Below, piece by piece: positions 15,962 through 24,673 of a stretch of 64,000 nt of DNA. A program made the position numbers and the translations under genes. This stretch comes from Actinocatenispora sp963805605 (GTDB taxonomy: Bacteria > Actinomycetota > Actinomycetes > Mycobacteriales > Micromonosporaceae), in assembly GCA_963805605.1 (NCBI GenBank), contig CAWDUX010000002.1, positions 2,666,001-2,730,000 of the forward strand, in the 5' to 3' direction. The first letter of the stretch is position 1. Each line of letters begins with the position of its first letter. The notes beneath the pieces are model-generated. The model was given only the letters and a program-made list of their open reading frames with translations, was not told the origin of the DNA and ran no database searches.

Positions 15962-16795
15962 ATGGGAAGCACGCTGATCACCGTCGCGCCGACCGGCGCG
16001 GAGTCGAAGAAGTCCGACGTACCGGCCCTGCCGGTGACACTGGCGGAGCTGGTCGGTACGGCCAAGGAGTGCGAGGCGCTCGGCGCCAGCGTGATCCACG
16101 TGCACATCCGGGACGGCAACGCCGAGCCGACCCTCGACCTGGGTCGGCTCACCGACACCGTCGCGGCGCTGCGGGCCGAGACGGACCTGATCGTGCAGCT
16201 GTCCAGCGGGGGCGCGGTCACCGACCCGGAGTCCGACCGGCTCCGGGTGCTCGAGGCCGCGCCCGACATGGCCTCCTGCACTATGGGCACGGTCAACTTC
16301 GGCAACGACGTGTTCCTGAACCGGTGGGAGTTCATCGTCGAGCTGCACACCCGGATGCGGGACGCGAGGATCGTGCCCGAGTACGAGATCTTCGACATCG
16401 GCCACGTCGCGTCGTTGGCGCGGTTGCTGCACAAACACGGTCTTCCGTACGGCGGGCACGTACACGTCGATTTCGTCACCGGTGTGCCGGGTGGCATGCC
16501 TGGCACGGCGGAGACCCTGGTCGCGGGGATCCAGCAGGTACGGGCGCTGCTGCCGGCGGATGCGACGTTCTCGGCGACCGGGGTCGGGCGCAGCACCCTG
16601 CCGGTACTGCTGGCCTCGCTGTCCGCCGACGGGCACCTGCGTGTCGGCATGGAGGACACGTTGACGTACGCGAAGGGTCAGCCGGTGGACAGCAACATGC
16701 AGCTGGTCGCCCGTGCGGCGGGGCTGTCCCGGCTGGCGCAGCGTCCGCCGATGCCGGTGGCCGAGGCCAGGGCACTGCTCGGTATCCGGTCCTGA
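15962..16795 (+). CDS. BKACE-family (DUF849) beta-keto acid cleavage enzyme
   Basis: 277 residues. The BKACE TIM-barrel carries a metal site in SVIHVHIRDG (two His) and GGHVHVDF (another His pair region), with the conserved PEYEIFDIGH. Known members, such as 3-keto-5-aminohexanoate cleavage enzyme, condense a beta-keto acid with acetyl-CoA to give a CoA ester and acetoacetate. The substrate here cannot be told. ATG 15962 is preferred to GTG 15932 because the conserved fold starts at MGSTLITVAPTGA. It lies 40 bp after ygfZ and is probably in the same transcript. Confidence 0.88.
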   Translation: MGSTLITVAPTGAESKKSDVPALPVTLAELVGTAKECEALGASVIHVHIRDGNAEPTLDLGRLTDTVAALRAETDLIVQLSSGGAVTDPESDRLRVLEAAPDMASCTMGTVNFGNDVFLNRWEFIVELHTRMRDARIVPEYEIFDIGHVASLARLLHKHGLPYGGHVHVDFVTGVPGGMPGTAETLVAGIQQVRALLPADATFSATGVGRSTLPVLLASLSADGHLRVGMEDTLTYAKGQPVDSNMQLVARAAGLSRLAQRPPMPVAEARALLGIRS

Positions 16796-16815
16796 CCCCG
16801 CTCGAAGGTTGTGAT

Positions 16816-16933
16816 GCTAGCAACCCTCACGACATCTTCCCCGATAAAATCCCTGCTAGATCGGTTGTGTCGGTGAACGTTGAGGTCGCGGCGCTAGCTA
16901 GCGCTTGCAAGAGCTAGCAGGGCGAGCTACCTT
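16816..16933 (+). promoter_or_regulatory. Promoter and GCTAGC operator cluster before XRE gene
   Basis: GCTAGC occurs at 16816, 16893, 16897 (overlapping) and 16913. The perfect 14-bp palindrome GCGCTAGCTAGCGC is at 16891-16904. A good promoter follows: TTGCAA (16905-16910), 17-bp spacer, TACCTT (16928-16933), with transcription starting at about 16940, the ATG. One GCTAGC lies between -35 and -10 and the palindrome abuts -35, so the XRE protein or another repressor could block this promoter. Confidence 0.6.
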
Positions 16934-16939
16934 CGGGGC

Positions 16940-17542
16940 ATGGCTGGGCTACGCGACATCGGTGAGTTCATCCGGGAACAGCGCAGGAATGCGCAGATCT
17001 CGTTGCGTCAACTCGCCGACCAGGCAGGGGTGAGCAACCCCTACCTCAGCCAGATCGAACGCGGTCTGCGCAAGCCCAGCGCCGAGGTGCTCCAGCAGAT
17101 CGCCACCGCCCTGCGGGTCTCCACCCCGGTGATGTACCTGCGGGCCGGACTGCTGGACGCCGGGGAGAGCCAGGGCGTGCTGGCGGCGATCGCCGCCGAC
17201 AACGGGCTCAGTAACAGGCAGAAGCAGACCATCGCCGAGATCTATGAGGCGTTCCGGCGGGAGAACCTCCGGGTCGGGCCGGACCCGGAGCCGGCCGGCA
17301 CGGCAGCGACCGTACCGGCCACCGAACCGACCGCGACTGAACCGCCGGACACGTTGGCTGTTCCCACGCCGAAGTCCGGCGCTGCGCCGAAGTCCGGTTC
17401 GGGTGCCGATTCCACGAGCGGGGCCGGCACCGCAAGGAAAGCCGGCGCCGCGAAGAGTGCCGGCCGGAGCGCGGGGCCGAAACCGCCCGTCATGGCGACC
17501 GAGCCGCCGGCACCGACCGAGCCGGCCACCGACCTGTCCTGA
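16940..17542 (+). CDS. XRE-family regulator upstream of HbhA-like gene
   Basis: 200 residues. The helix-turn-helix spans about 6-65 (IGEFIREQRRNAQISLRQLA, then VSNPYLSQIERGLRKPSAEV), followed by a helical linker and a long Ala/Pro/Thr-rich tail (about 110-200) that is probably disordered. XRE regulator, HbhA and DUF2516 in that order is the arrangement around mycobacterial Rv0474-Rv0475(HbhA)-Rv0476, so it is probably the local or autoregulator. The start ATG is placed exactly at the predicted transcription start. Confidence 0.85.
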   Translation: MAGLRDIGEFIREQRRNAQISLRQLADQAGVSNPYLSQIERGLRKPSAEVLQQIATALRVSTPVMYLRAGLLDAGESQGVLAAIAADNGLSNRQKQTIAEIYEAFRRENLRVGPDPEPAGTAATVPATEPTATEPPDTLAVPTPKSGAAPKSGSGADSTSGAGTARKAGAAKSAGRSAGPKPPVMATEPPAPTEPATDLS

Positions 17543-17582
17543 CCACGACCTGACCGACTGCTCTGAACGAAGGGTGGACCAC

Positions 17583-18101
17583 ATGACCGAGAAGCAGAAG
17601 TACCCCGGCCCGATGTACGCCGCCGCCGGTTTCGGCGACCTGGCCGCCGAGAAGCTCCGTGAGCTTCCGGACCGCGTCTCCGGTCTGCGTGACTGGGCCC
17701 GCGGCGAGATCAACAGCGGCCGTCCGCAGAACGAGCTGGCCGCACTGGGTGGCCGGGTCGGAGCCGGCCTGGCCGCCGTACGTCAGCGCGCCCAGCACCT
17801 CGGCGGCAACCTGTCCGAGGCAGACCTCCGTACCGATCTGCGCAAGTTCAGCGTCACCGCGCGGCGTCGGGCCGGCGAACTGGCCACCGTCGCCCAGGAG
17901 AACCTCGTCACGGCGCAGAACAGGGCCACGCACCTGTACGACGGCCTCGTGGCGCGGGGCACCGACGTGCTGGAGCGCCCGACGGGTTCGGCCACCGGTG
18001 AGCTGGCCGACCAGCCGGCGAAGCCGATGAAGAAGATGGCGAAGAAGGCGACCCGTCCGGCCGCGCGCAGGACCGGTTCCGGTAGCTCCGGCACCAGCTG
18101 A
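17583..18101 (+). CDS. HbhA-like (heparin-binding hemagglutinin-like) protein
   Basis: 172 residues with a long amphipathic, coiled-coil-like middle (FGDLAAEKLRELPDRVSGLR to about residue 130) and a Lys/Ala/Pro-rich C-terminus (KPMKKMAKKATRPAARR), the hallmark of HbhA. In mycobacteria HbhA is a surface adhesin whose Lys-rich tail binds heparan sulfate; in a non-pathogen it more probably binds DNA, membrane or polyanions. ATG 17583 follows AAGGGTGG. It lies 40 bp after the XRE gene and is probably cotranscribed. It is followed by a strong hairpin. Confidence 0.82.
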   Translation: MTEKQKYPGPMYAAAGFGDLAAEKLRELPDRVSGLRDWARGEINSGRPQNELAALGGRVGAGLAAVRQRAQHLGGNLSEADLRTDLRKFSVTARRRAGELATVAQENLVTAQNRATHLYDGLVARGTDVLERPTGSATGELADQPAKPMKKMAKKATRPAARRTGSGSSGTS

Positions 18102-18114
18102 CGGCTCGACCGAC

Positions 18115-18151
18115 ACACCGGCGCCGCCCCACACCGGGACGGCGCCGGTGT
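18115..18151 (+). terminator. Terminator hairpin after HbhA-like gene
   Basis: A perfect 12-bp stem (ACACCGGCGCCG/CGGCGCCGGTGT) with a 13-nt loop, 13 bp past the stop, no T-run. Confidence 0.6.
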
Positions 18152-18236
18152 CGTGCCCGCAGCGGCGTACGGTCCGGCGACGCGGTGGTTGGCTGGGGTC
18201 GGTGAGCGCGACTACCCGCTGCGCCCCGCGCGGCGC

Positions 18237-18242
18237 TACCCT
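18237..18242 (+). promoter_or_regulatory. -10 box for DUF2516 gene
   Basis: TACCCT, 6 nt before ATG 18249; supports this start over the longer frame from 18153. Confidence 0.4.
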
Positions 18243-18248
18243 CGACGG

Positions 18249-18566
18249 ATGGATCCGCTCGCGGTCAACATCGTGCCATTGGTGATCACCCCGGTGAATC
18301 TGGCGATCACCGGGCTCACGCTGCTGGTCGAGTTGTTCGCCTTTGTGCACTGCATCTTCCAGCGCGGGGATGCATTCCCGGCGGTGGGCACCCTTCCCAA
18401 GGGCCTCTGGCTGGCGCTGACCGGCGGCGCGGCGGTACTGACCCTGGCGCTGGGGCTCAGCCCGATGGGGCTGATCGGGATGATCGGTCTGATCGCCGGC
18501 CTGGTGTACGTGTTGGACGTCCGTCCGGCGCTGAAGGACGCGACCGACGGCAGCGGTCCCTGGTGA
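18249..18566 (+). CDS. DUF2516 membrane protein
   Basis: 105 residues with three membrane segments: VITPVNLAITGLTLLVELFA, LALTGGAAVLTLALG and LIGMIGLIAGLVYVLD, ending in the conserved RPAL. DUF2516 sits next to hbhA in mycobacteria as it does here. Function is unknown. The stop overlaps the hydrolase start in GTGA, so the two are coupled. Confidence 0.85.
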   Translation: MDPLAVNIVPLVITPVNLAITGLTLLVELFAFVHCIFQRGDAFPAVGTLPKGLWLALTGGAAVLTLALGLSPMGLIGMIGLIAGLVYVLDVRPALKDATDGSGPW

Positions 18567-19372
18567 ACCCGGTGGTCGCCGGCCGGCAACGGCTGGTCTC
18601 GACGGCCGGCGCAGACCTGGAGTTCCGGTCTGTCGGCAGCGGCACCCCGGTCACGGTGTTCGCGCACGGGCTGGCCGGCACCATCGCCGACACCCGTCCG
18701 TTGGGCGGCGGCGTGTCCGGGTGCCGGGTCTTCCCGCACCTGCGCGGCCACGGCGGCTCGGTGGCGCCACCCGGTGCCTGGACCTATGCGGATCTCGCCG
18801 AGGACCTCGCCACGGTGGCCGACGCGGTCGATGCCACCCGGGCGCTGGGGATCAGCCTCGGTGCCGGCGCGTTGTGTCGGCTGCTGGCCGGACACCCGGA
18901 CCGGTTCGAGCGGCTGGTGTTCTTCCTGCCGTCGTCGCTGGACCGACCGGTAGCGGTGCCGGACCGGTTGATTTCGCTGGTCAGGGCCGCCAGCTGCGGG
19001 GACGCGACGCGGGTCGAGGAGGTCCTGGCCGCCGAGGTGCCGGCCGTCTGCCGGGCCACGCCGACCGCGCGGTCCTTCGTCGCGGGTCGCGCCGCCGCGC
19101 TGCTGGGCAATCCGGTGGTCGGCTGCCTGGGCGGACTGGCCGGTACGGCCGCCCTGCCGCCCGGCGCCGCCGGGCTGGCCGCCCTGCGCAGAGTACGGGC
19201 GCCGGCGCTCGTACTGGCCAGCACCGACGATCCGCTGCACCCGCTGGAAGTGGCCGAACAACTGGCCGGCACTCTGCCGTACGCCACGTTGCGTGTGTTC
19301 TCCGGGCCCGGGGTGCTGTGGCGGCACCGGGCGGAGGTCCGGGAGCAGATCAGTACGTTCCTCAACGCCTGA
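18563..19372 (+). CDS. Alpha/beta hydrolase
   Basis: 269 residues. The fold is visible as oxyanion region FAHGLAG, strand and nucleophile elbow GISLGAGAL (Ser in GxSxG), an acid near ASTDDPLHP and a His near the end (WRHRAEVREQI). The start GTG overlaps the DUF2516 stop. Substrate unknown; the family includes esterases, lipases and peptidases. Confidence 0.82.
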   Translation: MNPVVAGRQRLVSTAGADLEFRSVGSGTPVTVFAHGLAGTIADTRPLGGGVSGCRVFPHLRGHGGSVAPPGAWTYADLAEDLATVADAVDATRALGISLGAGALCRLLAGHPDRFERLVFFLPSSLDRPVAVPDRLISLVRAASCGDATRVEEVLAAEVPAVCRATPTARSFVAGRAAALLGNPVVGCLGGLAGTAALPPGAAGLAALRRVRAPALVLASTDDPLHPLEVAEQLAGTLPYATLRVFSGPGVLWRHRAEVREQISTFLNA

Positions 19373-19424
19373 CCTGTCCGGGTTCCCGACGCGGTCGTGG
19401 AGCACGACGGGTGACGCGGGCCGT

Positions 19425-19430
19425 TAGTCT
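19425..19430 (+). promoter_or_regulatory. -10 box for EI24 gene
   Basis: TAGTCT ends 6 nt before GTG 19437. Confidence 0.4.
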
Positions 19431-19436
19431 CGTGCC

Positions 19437-20363
19437 GTGCAGCCGAACGTACCGCCGCCCCCCGGCGCGACCCCTCCCGTACCGCCCTCTGCTGTGCAGG
19501 CGCCTGGCGGGCAGCCACGCGGTGCCGAGCGGACCGCCGCTCCGCCCAGCGGCAGCATGGTCCGCGAGTTCCTGGACGGGCTGGTGTTCCTGGCCCGGGG
19601 CATCGGCATGTGGGCCAGGTCGCCCCGGTTGATGCTGCTCGGCGCGATTCCGGCGCTGATCTCGTTCGTCGTACTGGCCAGCGGGTTCGTGGCGCTGGCC
19701 GTGTGGGTCGGTCCGGTGAGCCGGACACTGACCCCGTTCGCCGACCACTGGTCGTCGGGTCTGCGGAACACCACCCACATGATCGCCGGGATCGCGCTGC
19801 TCGGCTCGGCGCTGCTCTGCTCGGTGCTGCTGTACACGGCGTTGACGCTGGCCATCGGCGACCCCTGCTACGAGGCGATCTCCCGGCGGGCGGAGGCCCC
19901 GTACGGCGGGGTTCCCGGGGAGGTCGAGGTGCCCTGGTGGCGCTCACTGGGCCGGTCGGTACGCGATGCGCTGCGGCTGGTGTTCGCCTCCATCGTGGTG
20001 GGTCTGCTGCTGTTCGTGGCGGGTTTCCTGCCGGTGGTCGGGCAGAGCGTGGTACCGGTGGTCGGCGCGCTGATCGGCGGCTGGTACCTGGCGTTGGAAC
20101 TCACCGGCGTGCCGTTCGAACGGCGTGGGCTGCGCCTTGCCGGCCGTCGGCGGCTGCTGCGCAAGCGGCGTCCGTTGGTGCTCGGATTCGGTGTCGGTAC
20201 GTTCGTCCTGTTCCTGATCCCGCTGGGCGCGGTGCTCGTCACGCCGGCGGCGGTGGCCGGCGCGGCACTGATGTCGCGCCGGGTGCTCGGCGAGCCGGTC
20301 ACGGCCCCGGTAGGGCCGACCGGGCCGGGGCATCGCCCACCGCAGGACGGTCGCAGCGGCTAG
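19437..20363 (+). CDS. EI24-domain membrane protein
   Basis: 308 residues. A 45-residue proline-rich cytoplasmic start is followed by several membrane segments of the EI24/CysZ type (SPRLMLLGAIPALISFVVLA, MIAGIALLGSALLCSVLLYT and later spans); DPCYEAISRR and GFLPVVGQSVVPVVG are family-typical. CysZ members move sulfate, but actinomycete EI24 proteins have no settled role. GTG 19437 has TAGTCT 6 nt upstream. Confidence 0.82.
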   Translation: MQPNVPPPPGATPPVPPSAVQAPGGQPRGAERTAAPPSGSMVREFLDGLVFLARGIGMWARSPRLMLLGAIPALISFVVLASGFVALAVWVGPVSRTLTPFADHWSSGLRNTTHMIAGIALLGSALLCSVLLYTALTLAIGDPCYEAISRRAEAPYGGVPGEVEVPWWRSLGRSVRDALRLVFASIVVGLLLFVAGFLPVVGQSVVPVVGALIGGWYLALELTGVPFERRGLRLAGRRRLLRKRRPLVLGFGVGTFVLFLIPLGAVLVTPAAVAGAALMSRRVLGEPVTAPVGPTGPGHRPPQDGRSG

Positions 20364-20366
20364 GGT
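20361..20366 (+). promoter_or_regulatory. -10 box for EEP membrane protein
   Basis: TAGGGT, 7 nt before ATG 20374, overlapping the stop of the EI24 gene. Confidence 0.35.
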
Positions 20367-20373
20367 GCCGGCC

Positions 20374-22614
20374 ATGAGCGACGCGCGGGGAGGCAGTGCC
20401 GGCCACTGGCTGAACGAGCGGGTACTGCTGCTGGCGGTGGTGACGGCGTTCGCCGTCGAGGCGCTGCGGGCCAGCGGCCCGGTGCTCGACCATGTGGCCG
20501 GGGCCGGCGGGGTACCTGCCGCGGCGCTGGCCGCGCTGCTGATGTACCTGTCGCCGGCCCTGCTGGCGCCGCTGGTCCGGTGGTGGGGCGCGGGCCGAGC
20601 CACGGTCAGCGCGGTGCTGCTGCTGGCCGGGTCCCGATTGGTCGCACAGGTGCAGCACGGTCCCGGGTTCGTGGTCACCCTGTGTCTGGTGCTGTCCGCG
20701 CTGTCCGCGCTGGTACTGGTCGCTGATCAGGTCGCCCGGCCGGGCCGCGCGGAGGGCGGTGACGCGGGCGGCGGTGACGCGGGCGGCGATGCGCCGGCGG
20801 CGGCCCTGGGTGGCGGTGTACCGGTCGCGGTGGGTGTCGCCCTGGCCGGCGCGCTCGACGTGGCGGTACGCGGCGCGTTCGGTACCTGGGACCCGATCTG
20901 GCGGGACGGTTTCCTCGGCTGGCTGTACACGGCGCTGGCCGTACTTGTGCTGCTGGCTCTGCTCGCCCGCACCCGGCGCGGGTTCCGCGGGGCGGCTCTG
21001 CCGCGCGGGGTTGTCCGGTTCGGGGTGCTCGGGCTATATCTGGCGTTGTATGTGCTGATCCTTGGCAGTCCCGCGTTCGTAGCGTCGCAGAGCGGGCTGG
21101 GGATGGCGTCGGCGGTGGTGGTTCTGCTGGTGGGTGGGCTGCTCGGGATCGAGGCGGTGAGCCGGCTGCGGCTGCCCGGCGGGTCCGGCCGGCTTCCGGA
21201 GCTGCCCGGCCGGTTCGCCGGTGGGGTCGCCGGGCTGGTACTGGCGGTGGCGGTGCTGGCCGCCCTGGCGGGGCACGGCCTGCTGGTGGTCCCGGTGCTG
21301 CTGCTCGGCCAGGTCGCGGCGCTGGTCGTACTGGCCAGGGCAGGGACCGGCGCCGAACCCGCGTTCAGTGCCCCGGCCGGCCCGGACGTGGCAGTTCCGG
21401 CCGCTTCTGTGCCGGCGAATTCTGCGTCTGCCGGTCCTGGGCCGGCAGCGGGGTCGGTTGCGACCGGCACCGGCGGGCGGCCCGGTCCGGTCCGGTCGGT
21501 ACGACTGCGCCCGCGCCCGCCGAAGCCGCCGGAACCGGTCCCGGCGGCGGAACCGCCGGTACTGGTCGGCTACCTGTCGGCCGGAATCGGTATTGGCCTG
21601 GGCTTCGTCCTGGTGGTGCTGCTCTACCAGATGACCTACGAACTGCCGTTGCCGTTCGACAACCGGGTGCTCCCGGTCGTCGCGTCGGTGCTGCTCGGGC
21701 TGGTCGGCCTCGGTCGACGGCCCTCCGGCGGCCCGGACGACGGCACCGGAACGGGACCGGACGCCGTCGGACCGGATGCCGACGCCGGCCCGGGTCGCCG
21801 GTTCCGGCGGGGCCGGTTCGCCCCGCTCGCCGGGGTTCCGGCGGTGCTGCTGCTGGTACCGGCGCTGATGCTGGCGGGTGCGCCGGCACCGGCGGCAGCC
21901 AGCCGGTCGGCGGACGTACTGCGGCTGGTGACCTGGAACCTGCACTACGGGGTCGACAACGACGCCCGGGTCGATCCGGCCGCGATCGCCCGGGTGCTGC
22001 ACGCCCAGCACCCGGATGTGGTGCTGTTGCAGGAGGTCGACCGGGGCTGGCCGATCGGCGGCGGTACCGACCTGGCCGAGTGGCTGTCCCGGGCGCTGGC
22101 GATGCCGTACGTGTGGTCGCCGGCCGCGGACGGCCAGTTCGGCAACGTCATCCTCTCCAGCCTGCCACTGTCCGAAGTGGACACCGGCCAGTTGCCGTAC
22201 GGCGCCGGGCCGCAGCACCGTTCGTACGCCTCGGCGAAGGTGGAACTGGCCTCCGGTCGGACCGTACGGGTGATGACCGCGCACCTGCAGGACCACACCG
22301 ACAACCATCCGACCCGGTTGGCGCAGATCAACGTGCTGCTGAAGCGCTGGCACCACACCTATCCGGCGGTGATCGCCGGTGACTTCAACTCGATGCCGGG
22401 GTGGCCGGAGATCCAGCGGTTCGACGCGGCCGGTCTGGTCAGCGCGCAGGACACCGCCGGGCGTACCGGCCTGCTGTCCTCACCGACCGACCGGCCGAAG
22501 TACCGACCGGACTGGATCTTCGGTACCCCGGACGTGTCCTTCCGCAACTTCGCCATGCCCGACACCCAGGCCTCGGACCACTTCCCGCTGGCGGTGACCG
22601 TACATCTCGGCTGA
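20374..22614 (+). CDS. Polytopic membrane protein with EEP nuclease/phosphatase domain
   Basis: 746 residues. About ten membrane segments fill the first ~490 residues, with Ala/Pro/Gly-rich linkers, followed by an extracytoplasmic endonuclease/exonuclease/phosphatase domain (about 510-746). Its motifs are VTWNLHYG, LLQEVDRG, VIAGDFNSMPG and ASDHFPLAV, a complete set of metal and catalytic residues. The outside location suggests a phosphodiesterase or phospholipase-like activity rather than a DNase, which is inference. ATG 20374 fits the promoter; GTG 20365 is an alternative. Confidence 0.85.
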   Translation: MSDARGGSAGHWLNERVLLLAVVTAFAVEALRASGPVLDHVAGAGGVPAAALAALLMYLSPALLAPLVRWWGAGRATVSAVLLLAGSRLVAQVQHGPGFVVTLCLVLSALSALVLVADQVARPGRAEGGDAGGGDAGGDAPAAALGGGVPVAVGVALAGALDVAVRGAFGTWDPIWRDGFLGWLYTALAVLVLLALLARTRRGFRGAALPRGVVRFGVLGLYLALYVLILGSPAFVASQSGLGMASAVVVLLVGGLLGIEAVSRLRLPGGSGRLPELPGRFAGGVAGLVLAVAVLAALAGHGLLVVPVLLLGQVAALVVLARAGTGAEPAFSAPAGPDVAVPAASVPANSASAGPGPAAGSVATGTGGRPGPVRSVRLRPRPPKPPEPVPAAEPPVLVGYLSAGIGIGLGFVLVVLLYQMTYELPLPFDNRVLPVVASVLLGLVGLGRRPSGGPDDGTGTGPDAVGPDADAGPGRRFRRGRFAPLAGVPAVLLLVPALMLAGAPAPAAASRSADVLRLVTWNLHYGVDNDARVDPAAIARVLHAQHPDVVLLQEVDRGWPIGGGTDLAEWLSRALAMPYVWSPAADGQFGNVILSSLPLSEVDTGQLPYGAGPQHRSYASAKVELASGRTVRVMTAHLQDHTDNHPTRLAQINVLLKRWHHTYPAVIAGDFNSMPGWPEIQRFDAAGLVSAQDTAGRTGLLSSPTDRPKYRPDWIFGTPDVSFRNFAMPDTQASDHFPLAVTVHLG

Positions 22615-22772
22615 TCCGTTCCGGCCCGGCGAGGGCTCAGCTGTGCGGTCCGCGCCGCCGATCGCGGGCCTCGACCGGGCGAACCCCACTTCGCAGATAC
22701 GGTGTGCGGCGATGCTCCTCTACCATCTCGTACGAAGGCGGTCGCCCGGATCGTCATCGTCCAGGACCCGCT

Positions 22773-24008
22773 GTGACCGGTGAACCTGGACCGGCCCGTG
22801 CCCGTCGGGCCGGTCCGATCGCGATGGGCACCGCCATCGCTGCCACGACAGTCGGCCAGCTCCCGGTCTTCCTCACCGGATCGCTGGCCCCGCAGATCGG
22901 CCGGGAACTCGCGTTCCCAGCCAGCAGTCTCGGCCTCGCGGTCGCGGTCTTCTTCGCCTCGTCCGCCCTGTGCAGCGTGCTCCTCGGTCGGCTCTCCGAC
23001 CGCTTCGGCGGCCGGACGATGATGCGCTGGGGTGTGCTCCCCGCGATCGTCAGCAGCCTCGGGATCGGCCTGTTCGTACGCGACCCGGTGGAGCTCACCG
23101 CGGCGCTGCTGCTCGCCGGGGTCGCCAACGGCGCGATCCAGCCGGCCGCCAACCGCTACCTGGTGCGTGCCGTCGACCACCGTCGGCACGGCCTGGCCTT
23201 CGGGGTCAAGCAGGCCGCCATCCCCACCGCCACACTGCTGGCGGGGCTCGCCGTACCCGCGCTCGCCGGGATCGGATGGCGCTGGGGTTTCCTCGGGCTC
23301 GCCGGTCTGGCCGCCGGTGTCGGGCTCGTCATCCCATGGCGGGGTCCGCGACCTGCGCGGCGTGCCCGGGCGGCCGACGGCACTGCCGTGCCGCCCGTAC
23401 AGCTCGCGCGCCGCGCGCTGATCACTCTCGCGGTCGGGCTGGGCATCGGGTCAGCGGCGGTCAACGCGCTCGGCTCGTTCTTCGTGTCGTCCGCGGTACA
23501 CATCGGGGTCAGCGACTCCTCGGCCGGTCTTGCGGCCGCCGTGGGCAGCTTCGCCAGCATCCTGACCAGGCTGGTCGTCGGGGCGCGGGCCGACCGGCGG
23601 GCGACCGGACATCTGCGGCTGGTGGCGGCGCTGTCGGCGGTCGGCTCGGTCGGTGTCATGCTGCTCGCGCTCCAGGTGACCTGGCTGATCGTGATCGCCG
23701 CGGTGATCGGCTACGGCGCGGGCTGGGGCTGGGCGGGCCTGTTCAACTTCGCCGTCGTACGCACCCACCCGGCCGCGCCGGGCCGGGCGACGGGCATCAT
23801 CCAGACCGGTGCCAGCAGCGGCGCCTGCCTGGGACCACTCACCTTCTCCGTCATCGTCGAGCACAGCGGCTACCCTTCCGCCTGGCTCGCGGCCGCGGCG
23901 CTGCTGCTGATGGCAGCACTGGTCATCCTGTGGGGGCGCCGCGTGCTGCTGACCACCCGTCCCGTACCGGAGGTGAGCGCGGCTCGCGAGGGTGGGGTGG
24001 CGCGGTGA
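22773..24008 (+). CDS. MFS transporter
   Basis: 411 residues with about twelve membrane segments and the loop 2-3 motif GRLSDRFGGRTMM. The start GTG 22773 puts a short cytoplasmic leader before the first span (MGTAIAATTVGQLPVFLTGS); the frame is open further upstream but is coding for nothing recognisable. Substrate unknown. It lies 15 bp before the DUF4126 gene, so the two may be cotranscribed. Confidence 0.85.
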   Translation: MTGEPGPARARRAGPIAMGTAIAATTVGQLPVFLTGSLAPQIGRELAFPASSLGLAVAVFFASSALCSVLLGRLSDRFGGRTMMRWGVLPAIVSSLGIGLFVRDPVELTAALLLAGVANGAIQPAANRYLVRAVDHRRHGLAFGVKQAAIPTATLLAGLAVPALAGIGWRWGFLGLAGLAAGVGLVIPWRGPRPARRARAADGTAVPPVQLARRALITLAVGLGIGSAAVNALGSFFVSSAVHIGVSDSSAGLAAAVGSFASILTRLVVGARADRRATGHLRLVAALSAVGSVGVMLLALQVTWLIVIAAVIGYGAGWGWAGLFNFAVVRTHPAAPGRATGIIQTGASSGACLGPLTFSVIVEHSGYPSAWLAAAALLLMAALVILWGRRVLLTTRPVPEVSAAREGGVAR

Positions 24009-24023
24009 TGCCATGCTGATCTC

Positions 24024-24644
24024 GTGCTCGCGCTTCTCACCGGAACCGGACTGGCCGCCTCGGCCGGCCTGAACGCCTACATTCCGTTGCTGCTGATCGG
24101 GCTCCTCGGCCGGTACACGGGCCTGATCGACCTGCCGCACGGATGGAACTGGCTGTCCAACGGCTGGGTGCTGCTCATTCTGGGTGTGCTGCTCGCCGTC
24201 GAGGTCGTGGCCGACAAGGTGCCCGCCGTGGACAGCATCAACGACCTGTTGCAGACCGCCGTACGACCCACGGCCGGTGGGTTGGCCTTCGGTGCCGGGT
24301 CCAGCTCGAAGACCGTGACGGTGAGCGACCCGGGCAGCTTCTTCACCAGCAGGCAGTGGGTGCCGATCGTCGCCGGCATCGTGATCGCCCTCGTCATCCA
24401 CGTAGGTAAGGCGTCCGCCCGGCCGGTGATCAACACGGCCACGGTGGGCTTCGGCGGGCCTGTGGCCAGCGTTGCCGAGGACGCGACGAGCGTGGTCGTG
24501 TCGCTGGTCGCGATCGTGGTACCGGTCCTGGTGGTGGTCTGTCTGATCGCGATGCTGTTGGGCTTCTGGTCGCTGCGACGCCGCCGGGCCAGGCGCAGGG
24601 CGGCCCGGCAGGCCGCCCGCGGCGAAACGGCCCGGCTGCCCTGA
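24024..24644 (+). CDS. DUF4126 membrane protein
   Basis: 206 residues, start GTG 24024, about four membrane segments and a basic C-terminus (SLRRRRARRRAARQAA). SAGLNAYIPLLLIGLLGRY and GPVASVAEDATSVVVSLVAI are the conserved DUF4126 patches. Function unknown. Confidence 0.82.
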   Translation: MLALLTGTGLAASAGLNAYIPLLLIGLLGRYTGLIDLPHGWNWLSNGWVLLILGVLLAVEVVADKVPAVDSINDLLQTAVRPTAGGLAFGAGSSSKTVTVSDPGSFFTSRQWVPIVAGIVIALVIHVGKASARPVINTATVGFGGPVASVAEDATSVVVSLVAIVVPVLVVVCLIAMLLGFWSLRRRRARRRAARQAARGETARLP

Positions 24645-24673
24645 CCAGCGGCGCCCTGGGCCGCGGTCCGCGG

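Noticed and set aside
14557..16659. 700-codon minus-strand open frame opposite ygfZ and the BKACE gene
   Set aside because: No domain, Arg/Pro-rich; the plus strand has clear motifs (KGCYRGQE, HVHIRDG).
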